Part shown: positions 26,210 to 32,797 of the stretch, one piece after another
How the letters are laid out: each line of letters starts with the position of its first letter
Position numbering within the stretch: position 1 is the stretch's first letter
NCBI RefSeq assembly: GCF_030551255.1
Contig: NZ_CP130630.1
Coordinates: 5,065,501 to 5,129,500, forward strand
DNA from: Streptomyces sp. NL15-2K
GTDB taxonomy: Bacteria; Actinomycetota; Actinomycetes; Streptomycetales; Streptomycetaceae
Reading direction: 5' to 3'
DNA: 64,000 nucleotides
Position numbers and translations under genes: made by a program
The notes under the pieces: model-generated
Database searches by the model: none
Seen by the model: only the letters and a program-made list of their open reading frames with translations
Told to the model about the DNA's origin: nothing

Positions 26210-26401
26210 ATGAATGAGGCCGAGAAGGACGACGATGTCGTCAAGCCGCTCGACAACCACGCGTCCGCTGTTGAGGAGAACGTCACCAACGCCAAGAAGG
26301 ATCAGGCGTCGGAGAGCGAGATAACCACCCTGGACAACCATGCGTCGGGGGGAGGGGCTGCCACACCCCAGGACAATCACGCCTCCGACGAGACTGCGTG
26401 A
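26210..26401 (+). CDS. afsS: AfsS-like 63-aa protein with DNHAS repeats
   Basis: This is a 63-residue acidic protein with three repeats around DNHAS: PLDNHASA at about residue 13, TLDNHASG at about 40 and PQDNHASD at about 54. S. coelicolor AfsS is also 63 residues and has three repeats around DNHM (from memory), and it lies directly beside afsR. I chose ATG 26210 since GGAG lies 9 bases upstream; ATG 26204 is too close. Upstream is the AfsR/PhoP-type box. The repeat is HAS instead of HMP, so this is a diverged ortholog or paralog. AfsS activates secondary metabolism by an unknown mechanism. Confidence 0.72.
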   Translation: MNEAEKDDDVVKPLDNHASAVEENVTNAKKDQASESEITTLDNHASGGGAATPQDNHASDETA

Positions 26402-26420
26402 AGTTGTTCTGACGGGGGAG

Positions 26421-26459
26421 TCGGCCGCGGCGGCGCCGAGGGGGAGCCGCCGCGGCCGA
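26421..26459 (+). terminator. Strong hairpin after the AfsS-like gene
   Basis: A perfect 14-bp GC-rich stem, TCGGCCGCGGCGGC paired with its complement, has an 11-base loop and begins 20 bases after the stop. No T run follows, as is usual in Streptomyces. Confidence 0.8.
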
Positions 26460-26581
26460 TGTGCAACTGCATGATCCATGCCATTTCCTGGCGCGAACCG
26501 TTCGATCCTCTCGAACAGTCGCCCCCCACGGCACTAGCGTCACGTGATGTTCAGAGGTCCACTCTTCTACCAGGAGCTGGA

Positions 26582-26728
26582 ATGACTCGCACCAAGAAGA
26601 TCGTCGCCACCATCGCCCTGGTTCTCAGTGCCACCGCCGCTGCCGCAAGCCCGGCCCTGGCCGAGAACCATGCCACGACGTCGCCGCAGGAAACTGTCGT
26701 GGCGCCGCTGGAGAACCACGCCACCTGA
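26582..26728 (+). CDS. Secreted 48-aa peptide with ENHAT repeats
   Basis: This is a 48-residue precursor. A basic start (MTRTKK), a hydrophobic core and an Ala-x-Ala cleavage site (ASPALA) at about residue 27 leave a mature peptide of about 21 residues that contains two ENHAT motifs, at its first residues and at its end. CAGGAG lies 6 bases before ATG 26582. The ENHAT motif is close to the DNHAS repeats of the AfsS-like protein directly upstream, so the two genes look like intracellular and exported versions of the same repeat. Function unknown. It is bracketed by strong terminators, so it has its own promoter. Confidence 0.75.
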   Translation: MTRTKKIVATIALVLSATAAAASPALAENHATTSPQETVVAPLENHAT

Positions 26729-26748
26729 TATCAAGTCGGCAACTGACA

Positions 26749-26782
26749 GCGATGTGGCCGGGCTTGGGCTCGGCCACATCGC
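26749..26782 (+). terminator. Terminator hairpin after the ENHAT peptide gene
   Basis: A 12-bp perfect stem (GCGATGTGGCCG) with a 10-base loop begins 21 bases after the stop codon. Confidence 0.8.
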
Positions 26783-26899
26783 CATGTCACCCCGGTGCCG
26801 TCGGGCGGTTCAACCTCCCACACCAGGAGCCTCTTCGATCTCATCGAACAGACCGCTATAACCGTCGAGCACATCCTGGCCCGCGGTTCATCGTCACCA

Positions 26900-27298
26900 T
26901 CACAGCGCAACGACCCGAACCCCCTCCCCGCACAACTTCGTCATGTCGTCCTCGTCGGACGTGTAGAGCACGACGCTCCCGCCCAGCCGCCCGGCGATCA
27001 CGGCCAGCGCCGCATCGATCGCGTACTTGTGGCCGTGCAGTCCGGTGTCCCGCAGCAACCCGACCGCCCTCTCGGCAACGTCCCGCGTGACCGGCTCCAC
27101 CACGACCCGGGACATCGCCCACGCCCAGGCGGCATGCTGCACCTGCCCGTGATAGGCCTCGATCAGGGTCATGGAGCTGGTGACGACGCGGATGCCGGAG
27201 CGGTGGGCGTCCTTCAGGCGGGCGATCATCTGGCGGTCACCACGAACCGCCCTGGACAGCCCTTCGCAGTCCAGCACGTAACTGGTAGCAGCAGTCAT
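26900..27298 (-). CDS. PIN-domain ribonuclease toxin, VapC-like
   Basis: This 132-residue PIN-domain protein has the expected acidic residues. YVLDCEGLS supplies the first Asp, SSMTLIEAYHG the Glu, KYAIDAALAVIAG the third acidic residue, and YTSDEDDMTKL the C-terminal Asp pair. Its ATG shares one base with the antitoxin stop (TGATG), so the pair is translationally coupled with antitoxin first. By family it cleaves RNA and is blocked by the upstream antitoxin. Confidence 0.88.
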   Translation of the reverse strand: MTAATSYVLDCEGLSRAVRGDRQMIARLKDAHRSGIRVVTSSMTLIEAYHGQVQHAAWAWAMSRVVVEPVTRDVAERAVGLLRDTGLHGHKYAIDAALAVIAGRLGGSVVLYTSDEDDMTKLCGEGVRVVAL

Positions 27299-27588
27299 CA
27301 GCCCGCCATCGGGTAGTGAGAGCCGTCACCATCGGCCGCGTCAGCCTCGAGGGCAGCGAAGTGTCGCTCATGTTCCCGCCGTTCCGCCTCGGCCTCGGCA
27401 AGCTCGGCCTCCGTGAGAGGACCGTGCTCTTCCTCAAGCCAGGCCACCAGCTCCCCCAGCCGGTCCTGCTCCCGCTGACGCTCTATGGCCCGCGTGACGT
27501 ACGCACTGAAGTTGCCTGCCCCCACCTCACGCCGGATCTCCTCGGCGAGCTCCTCCGGCAGCGTCACGGTGTACTTCTTGGTTGCCAT
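27298..27588 (-). CDS. Antitoxin of the VapBC-like pair
   Basis: This 96-residue protein has a ribbon-helix-helix (CopG/VapB-like) N-terminus: MATKKYTVTLPEELAEEI followed by AYVTRAIERQRE. It ends with a long acidic helix (EEHGPLTEAELAEAEAERREHE) that would bind the toxin. I use ATG 27588 because it matches the family start; ATG 27600 would add four residues. It overlaps the VapC-like gene by one base. Confidence 0.85.
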   Translation of the reverse strand: MATKKYTVTLPEELAEEIRREVGAGNFSAYVTRAIERQREQDRLGELVAWLEEEHGPLTEAELAEAEAERREHERHFAALEADAADGDGSHYPMAG

Positions 27589-27629
27589 ACCGCTCACCAT
27601 ACCGCCGTACGCCACGCTCAGCCCGACGC

Positions 27630-28208
27630 TCACTCGCCCTCCGCCAGCTCGCACCAAACCGTCTTGCCCGATGCCCCCTGCTCCACGCCCCAGCGCAGCG
27701 CCACCGCGTCGAGGAGAGCGAGGCCGCGCCCGGCCTCGTCGTCGCCGGTGGCACGCACGAGCACCGGGAGGGCTCGCGTATCGGGATCGGTGACCTCGAC
27801 CCGAATCCGGCCACCGTCACCGTCCACACGGGCCACCCGCACACGGACCGGCGTCCCCTCCCCCACATGCCGGATCACGTTGGCCACGAGCTCGGTGACG
27901 CACAGCTGCACATCGGCGCAGGGTCCACCCAGATGCAGGCGTACGGCACGACGAAGGTCCGGGACCGCCTTGGGGGTGGCCGGCAGGTCGAGGTCCAGGC
28001 CTCCCCGCAGCACCGCCGCGAGCTTGCGCGCCGTCACGGTGTTGCAGTTGCCGAGCGCGACCAGGCCTGCCGGGGGCGCATAGGTGCCCGCGAAGGTCGG
28101 CAGGTCTGCGCGGAGGGAGGGAAGCGTGATGCCGTGGGCGGCGAGGGCGGTACGAAGGTCGGTCACGCAGTGGTCCACGTCGGCGGCGGGGGGCTGAGGG
28201 TCTTGCAT
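27630..28208 (-). CDS. ATP-binding protein, anti-sigma-factor-like HATPase
   Basis: This 192-residue protein has an extra N-terminal 80 residues followed by a GHKL ATPase domain. VTELVANVIRHVGEG is the N box and ATGDDEAGRGLALLDAVA is the G1 region. It resembles the 138-residue copy at 9948-10364, which lacks the N-terminal part. It is divergent from an Scr1-type regulator. Together with 28325 and 29157 it forms the second Scr1/DUF397/ATPase module. Confidence 0.85.
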   Translation of the reverse strand: MQDPQPPAADVDHCVTDLRTALAAHGITLPSLRADLPTFAGTYAPPAGLVALGNCNTVTARKLAAVLRGGLDLDLPATPKAVPDLRRAVRLHLGGPCADVQLCVTELVANVIRHVGEGTPVRVRVARVDGDGGRIRVEVTDPDTRALPVLVRATGDDEAGRGLALLDAVALRWGVEQGASGKTVWCELAEGE

Positions 28209-28286
28209 GGGGCGGCGCCTTCCTGTGCGCTCTGTGACGAATCACTCACACAGTGGCGTGACATTGCGTACCGTAAAAGAGGTTTA

Positions 28287-28298
28287 CGTTGCGCAACG
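28287..28298. promoter_or_regulatory. Palindrome CGTTGCGCAACG in the Scr1 promoter
   Basis: This perfect 12-bp palindrome lies 26 bases before the GTG of the Scr1-type regulator. It is a good candidate for autoregulatory binding. The surrounding AT-richer text also fits the promoter. Confidence 0.55.
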
Positions 28299-28324
28299 CA
28301 ACTGGAAAGAGACGGTGGTGAGTT

Positions 28325-29176
28325 GTGCCCCCACGCAAGGATCCCGACGCCTCGGCGAACGTCCCGTCCTTCTACGGCGCCGAGTTGCGCTACCAGAGGG
28401 AGCTCGCGGGTCTGACGCTCGAACAGTTGGCGGAAGGGAGCTTCCACGGCATCCCCTTTCTGAGCCAGATCGAGCGCGGTGAGCGCCGGATGCCCCTGGA
28501 TCTCGCCCAGCACGTCGACAAGGTGCTGAGGACGGACGGGTTTTTCGAGCGGCGTTGTGAAGACGCCCGCAGGGCCCGGCAGTCGGGGCATGCGGAGTAT
28601 TTCGCGGACGCGGCGGAGATGGAGCAGCACGCGGAGACGATCGAGGACTGGGCACCGATGATCGTGCCCGGGCTGCTGCAGACGGCACCGTACGCACGGG
28701 TGATCGTGCGAGCGGCCATGCCCCGAGCCTCGGACGGGGAGGTCGAGGAGAAGGTGGACGCCCGGATGGGGCGGGCCAAGCTCTTCACCTCGGAGAACCC
28801 GCCCAAGTTCTGGGCGATCCTCGACGAGTCCCTGATCCGCCGAGCCGCTCTTCCTCCTGTGGAGATGGCGGAGCTGCTGGAGCACATCTCGGGGGTGATC
28901 AGGACCACGCACTCCCTTTTGCAGATCGTCCCGGAAACCTCCGCCGCGCACCCGTTCATGATGGGCATGACCAGGATCATGACCTTCGCGGACGCTCCTC
29001 CCGTGGTGTACACCGAGAGCCTGCACAGCGGCCAACTCATCGACTATCCGGCGCTCGTGAAGCAGTACCGGGAGTCGTACGATCTGCTCAGGGCCGTCGC
29101 AATGCCGCCTGAGGCGTCCCTTGCGATGATCGAGGCTGCGGCAGAGGACTATCGACATGGCAAGTCACGAGAATGA
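28325..29176 (+). CDS. XRE-family HTH regulator, Scr1/DUF5753 type
   Basis: This 283-residue protein has an N-terminal HTH (ELRYQRELAGLTLEQLAEGS, then FLSQIERGERRMP). Its C-terminal DUF5753 domain contains MIVPGLLQTAPYARVI and ILDESLIRR, ending LVKQYRESYDLLRAVAMPPEAS. The start is GTG 28325. It overlaps the following DUF397 gene by 20 bases. The protein is 283 residues, the same as the other copy at 10524, but the HTH sequences differ. It most likely represses its own operon through the palindrome at 28287. Confidence 0.92.
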   Translation: MPPRKDPDASANVPSFYGAELRYQRELAGLTLEQLAEGSFHGIPFLSQIERGERRMPLDLAQHVDKVLRTDGFFERRCEDARRARQSGHAEYFADAAEMEQHAETIEDWAPMIVPGLLQTAPYARVIVRAAMPRASDGEVEEKVDARMGRAKLFTSENPPKFWAILDESLIRRAALPPVEMAELLEHISGVIRTTHSLLQIVPETSAAHPFMMGMTRIMTFADAPPVVYTESLHSGQLIDYPALVKQYRESYDLLRAVAMPPEASLAMIEAAAEDYRHGKSRE

Positions 29177-29360
29177 CTTCAGCGCCGCCCGCTGGCGCAA
29201 GAGCAGCTACAGCAACGGCACTGGCGGCGAATGCGTCGAGGTCGCCCCCAACCTCCCCACCACCGTCCCGGTCCGCGACTCGAAGCGGGCCGGCGATGGC
29301 CCCGTACTCCTCTTCAGGGCCTCGGCCTGGACCACCTTCCTCACGTCCGTGAAGCGCTGA
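29157..29360 (+). CDS. DUF397 protein, 67 aa
   Basis: This is a typical DUF397 protein: FSAARWRKSSYSNGTGGECV, then VPVRDSKRAGDGPVL, and the end FRASAWTTFLTSVKR. Its ATG lies within the end of the Scr1 gene, which gives tight coupling. It is closer to the DUF397 consensus than the 59-residue copy at 11386. Confidence 0.93.
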   Translation: MASHENDFSAARWRKSSYSNGTGGECVEVAPNLPTTVPVRDSKRAGDGPVLLFRASAWTTFLTSVKR

Positions 29361-29419
29361 CCTCCACCGGTTGTCCACAGGGGCGAGCAGGCAGGCGGCT
29401 CCTCCGGGACAGTGGACGG

Positions 29420-30430
29420 GTGGAGCGGGTGGAGCGGGTGGAGCGTACGGAGTTGAGGGCGCTGGTCGAGGGAGGCGTGTTGCTCACCTCGCGGGCGCTG
29501 GGGGCCGGGTGGTCTCGGGTTCCCCTCTTCCGGAGGCTGGACTCGGAAGGGTGGACCCGGGTCCGGAGCGGCGCCTGGGCCGAGCCGGGGCGGAGGATCG
29601 ATCTGGCCGTACGGCTGAAGGCCGCCCAACTCCTCAGGCCGAGGCTGGTCGTGAGCCATCGTTCGGCTGCCTGGCTCTTGCAGATCGAGACCCTGGACGT
29701 ACGTAGGGAGGACCGAAAGCCCCCGGCCCTCGAGTTCACCGACCCGGGGCTCCGCATCCGGCAGAGCCTCACGGACGTACGGGTCCACCGGATGCCCCTC
29801 GCCGAAGTCGACATCGTGCAGTGCGAGGGGCTGCGCGTCACGGACGTCCCCCGCACCGTCGCCGACCTCCTGCGAGCCGGGCCGCGGGAGGGCGCCCTGG
29901 TAGCCGTCGAGTCCGCGCTCGGCTACCGCACCGTCGCGGGCGTACGCCGCCCACCGCTCACCACCCCGGCCGCGCTGGCCATCGCCCTCAAACCCCCTTT
30001 CCACGGAGCCGCCCGCGCTCGGGACTGGCTCAGCCTCGCCGACCGCCGCTCCGGCTCACCGGCGGAAACCGTCGCCCGCCTGCGCATGCTCGACGCCGGC
30101 CTGCGTCCCGAGTCCCAGGTCGAGCTCCGCGTCCCCGGCGGCGGCCGCCGGTTCCTCGACTTCCTCTTCCGGCGGGAGGGAGTGGCGGTCGAGATCGAGG
30201 GCTACGCCTACCACGGCACGCGCGAGGCGCACCGACGGGACGTCTCCCGCTTCAACCAAGTCCTCCGCTGCCCCGAGGTACGCACCCTGCTCCGCTACAC
30301 CGCCGAGGTCGTCTTCCACCACCCGGCGCAGATGATCCAGGAGATCCGCTCCGCCCTGAGCGCGGCCGCGACTGGCGAGGCACTCGGCCGCTCCGTGGAG
30401 GGTGTTGGGCACCCCGGCGTCTTCAAGTGA
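29420..30430 (+). CDS. AbiEi antitoxin-like/DUF559 protein
   Basis: This is a roughly 336-residue protein. The N-terminal part (LVEGGVLLTSRALGAGWSR, SEGWTRVRSGAWAEP) resembles the AbiEi-type winged-helix, type IV antitoxin-like proteins. The C-terminal part (FLDFLFRREGVAVEIEGYAYHG and the following HRRDVSRFNQVL) resembles the DUF559/Vsr-like endonuclease fold. In-frame GTG starts are 29420, 29429 and 29438 because of a GTGGAGCGG repeat; the exact start is open. No toxin gene is next to it. Such solitary proteins are common in Streptomyces and their role is not known. The gene ends against the palindromic element. Confidence 0.7.
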   Translation: MERVERVERTELRALVEGGVLLTSRALGAGWSRVPLFRRLDSEGWTRVRSGAWAEPGRRIDLAVRLKAAQLLRPRLVVSHRSAAWLLQIETLDVRREDRKPPALEFTDPGLRIRQSLTDVRVHRMPLAEVDIVQCEGLRVTDVPRTVADLLRAGPREGALVAVESALGYRTVAGVRRPPLTTPAALAIALKPPFHGAARARDWLSLADRRSGSPAETVARLRMLDAGLRPESQVELRVPGGGRRFLDFLFRREGVAVEIEGYAYHGTREAHRRDVSRFNQVLRCPEVRTLLRYTAEVVFHHPAQMIQEIRSALSAAATGEALGRSVEGVGHPGVFK

Positions 30431-30697
30431 CCGTCGGGGCCGCCCGCTTCTTTGCCAGTGTCGTGCTTCCGCGAGCCGAGTCAAGGGCGCTGCGTTCCGC
30501 TGCGCTCCACTCCGCGTCGCCTCCGGCGATCGGCCTCCGGCCGACCCTTGACACGGCTCGCTCCAGCACGGGTGAGAAGCGAGCGGGCGGCCCGGAAAGG
30601 CGGGTGGCCAGGTCGGCAGCCCTTTCGGGTAGGTCGGGGGGTGGCCCGGCGTCCGGGGGCGCGCTCGCGCCTCGCCAGCACGCCGGGTGGTCTCAGC

Positions 30698-31015
30698 GGC
30701 GATCGGCGAGTGGGGGGTGCGGGCGCACCAGCGGGACGGGGGCACGCCGGGTGGTCTCGGCGGCGATCGGCGAGTGGGGGGTGCGGAGCGCGCTGGCAGG
30801 GCGAAGGCACGCCGGGCCGGTTCAGCGGCGATCGGCGAGTGGGGGCGCGGAGCGCGCTGGCCGGGCGGGGCACACCGGGTCGGCTCAGCGGCGATCGGCG
30901 AGTGGGGGCGCGGAGCGCGCTGGCCGGGCGGGGCACACCGGGTCGGCTCAGCGGCGATCGGCAAGTGGGGGTGCGGCGCGGTGGCTGGGACGGGCGCTCG
31001 TGTCGGCTCAGCGAC
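30698..31015. repeat. 63-65-bp tandem repeat array
   Basis: Five tandem units begin near 30698, 30762, 30827, 30890 and 30953. Each starts GGCGATCGGC(G/A)AGTGGGG and continues through GCGCTGGCCGGGCGGGGCAC. The unit lengths (64, 65, 63, 63) shift the reading frame, so it is not a coding repeat. Inverted units recur at 31400-31520. Confidence 0.85.
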
Positions 31016-31149
31016 GCTCGGCCCGCCCGTGGCCGGAGGCGCACCAGGGTGGCGGCACGCCGGGTCGGTTCGGCGGCTTGCAGTGAGTGAGGGGTGCGGA
31101 GTGGGGTCCGCCCCCTTCGAGTCAGCTGAGCGCCGGACGCTCCCCCCAT

Positions 31150-31227
31150 AATTGGCAGATCTGTTCCACCCACCGGGACCGCCGACCTGGGCTTTTCCCC
31201 TCCCAAGGTGGAACAGATCTGCCAATT
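31150..31227. repeat. Inverted repeat (hairpin), element 2
   Basis: Perfect 21-bp arms (31150-31170 and 31207-31227) start AATTGGCAGATC and end TGTTCCACC, with a 36-base loop containing GACCTGGGCTTTT. It shares AATTGG, TGTTCCA and the loop text with the hairpin at 8772-8848 in the opposite orientation. It lies near the centre of the palindromic element. Confidence 0.85.
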
Positions 31228-31814
31228 ACCTGACCCTGACAAGTTCGGACCGGTGCGGGCCGCCGTGGTGGCTCGGCCCCGGCTAGCCATCGGCCGCCTG
31301 GTCGGCTCGGCGTGCCGCCACCCGGCCTGCCTGGCCGGCCGGTGCGCCCGGCAGCCGCCCGCTCACCGCGAGACGCCGAACCGGCCCGGCGTGCCCCCGC
31401 CCGGCCAGCGCGCTCCGCACCCCCCACTCGCCGATCGCCGCCGAGACCACCCGGCGTGCCCCCGTCCCGCTGGTGCGCCCGCACCCCCCACTCGCCGATC
31501 GCCGCCGAGACCACCCGGCGTGCTGGCGAGGCGCGAGCGCGCCCCCGGACGCCGGGCCACCCCCCGACCTACCCGAAAGGGCTGCCGACCTGGCCACCCG
31601 CCTTTCCGGGCCGCTCGCTCGCTTCTTCCCCGTGCTGGAGCGAGCCGTGTCAAGGGTCGGCCGGAGGCCGATCGCCGGAGGCGACGCGGAGTGGAGCGCA
31701 GCGGAACGCAGCGCCCTTGACTCGGCTCGCGGAAGCACGACACTGACAAAGAAGCGGGCGGCCCCGACGGCCACTCCACAAACCGGCGTTCACACCAACC
31801 CAGCCCCGGCCACC

Positions 31815-32684
31815 TCAAGCCCGGGCAAGGAGCCGTTGGAGTGCTGAGGTGACCTCGGCCGGGTGTTCGTCCATCACCCAGTGGCCGGCCTCGTCGAGCA
31901 TCGTCAGTTCGGCGTGCGGGATGCGCTCGGCCAGTTCCGTGGCGATCTCGGGGCGCAGGTAGGTGTCGTCCCGGCCCCAGATGATCGCGGTCGGGCAGGC
32001 GATCCCGCCCAGCCTCCGGCGCAGCTCGGGACGGACCGCGACGCGGTACTCACTGCAGAAGTGGACCAGCCAGCGGCGGCCCTCCGGCGTGCGCATCCAG
32101 CCGACGTAGCTGTCCAGGAGCTCGTCGTCGATGATGCCGTGGCGGACGAGGGAACCGAGCGCGCTGCGGTGGATGTCGACGAGGGGGAGTCGCGCCATCA
32201 GGGTCCGGAGCACGGGCGTCCGTCCAGCCAGGCTGGCCAGGCCGAAGACGGCCGTCCAGTGGGGGACGAAGGTGGACTGCGCGCGGCTGTTGCACAGGGC
32301 CAGTCGGCGGACGCGGTCGGGGTGGGTCTCGGTGAAGCCGAGGGAGAGGAAGCCACCGTAGTCGTGGCCGGCCAGGTTCACGGTCTCGATGCCGAGCGCG
32401 TCCAGGAGCCGGCCGACGCGGGCCACTTCGGTGTCGTAGTCGAAGCGCAGGTGCAGTGGGCGCTCGGACCGGCCCCAGCCGAGGAGATCCGGCGCGATCA
32501 CCCGGTACTCGCGGGCCAGTGCCGGGATTTGGTGGCGCCAGCTGCGGTGGCTCGCGGGGTAGCCGTGCAGGAGCAGGACAGGCTCACCGTCGGACGGCCC
32601 CGACTCCCAGCAGGCCATCCGGGCACCGTCCACCAGAACCGTGCGGGCGCGTCCAGTCCCCGCGCCGGGCTCCCTCGCACTCAT
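31815..32684 (-). CDS. Alpha/beta hydrolase, epoxide hydrolase-like
   Basis: This 289-residue protein has the epoxide hydrolase/dehalogenase signatures. HGYPASHRSW is the HGxP oxyanion loop, LAGHDYGGFLS has an Asp nucleophile in HDYGG, WGRDDTYLRPE holds the acid and GHWVMDEHP the catalytic His. An Asp nucleophile rather than Ser favours epoxide or haloalkane hydrolysis over ester cleavage. ATG 32684 has TAGGGATTGG directly upstream, which is why the very long upstream frame was not used. It lies downstream of the acyl-CoA ligase gene, same strand, 113 bases apart, and may be cotranscribed. Confidence 0.88.
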   Translation of the reverse strand: MSAREPGAGTGRARTVLVDGARMACWESGPSDGEPVLLLHGYPASHRSWRHQIPALAREYRVIAPDLLGWGRSERPLHLRFDYDTEVARVGRLLDALGIETVNLAGHDYGGFLSLGFTETHPDRVRRLALCNSRAQSTFVPHWTAVFGLASLAGRTPVLRTLMARLPLVDIHRSALGSLVRHGIIDDELLDSYVGWMRTPEGRRWLVHFCSEYRVAVRPELRRRLGGIACPTAIIWGRDDTYLRPEIATELAERIPHAELTMLDEAGHWVMDEHPAEVTSALQRLLARA

Positions 32685-32797
32685 CCAATCCCTAGCCCCT
32701 GCTCCCTCATGTTCAGCTCGGCGATGTGCTTCCGGTGACGCTTCTCGGCTGATGCTGCTCCACGCCCTTGACTCATGCGGAGAGATGCCCTCACTGA

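Larger units (their letters stand above)
30424..31784. repeat. 1.36-kb non-coding palindromic element
   Basis: The left arm (about 30424-30815) and right arm (about 31395-31784, inverted) are almost identical over some 390 bp. Shared landmarks, inverted on the right, are GGGGCCGCCCGCTTCTTTG, CAGTGTCGTGCTTCCGCG and GGCGATCGGCCTCCGGCCG. Between them lie diverged copies of the 63-65-bp unit and a perfect 21-bp-arm hairpin at 31150. Frames exist on all strands because of GC content but none shows a plausible protein or start. The first seven bases overlap the stop of the AbiEi-like gene. A diverged half copy is at 8864-9232. Confidence 0.85.

Noticed and set aside
30698..31015. Possible CRISPR array.
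   Set aside because: Units are tandem with no unique spacers of fixed length and there are no cas genes.
30452..31090. Repeat-rich frames of 130-420 residues over the palindrome.
   Set aside because: They occur on both strands, are built from the 63-65-bp units that shift frame, lack start signals, and do not look like protein.
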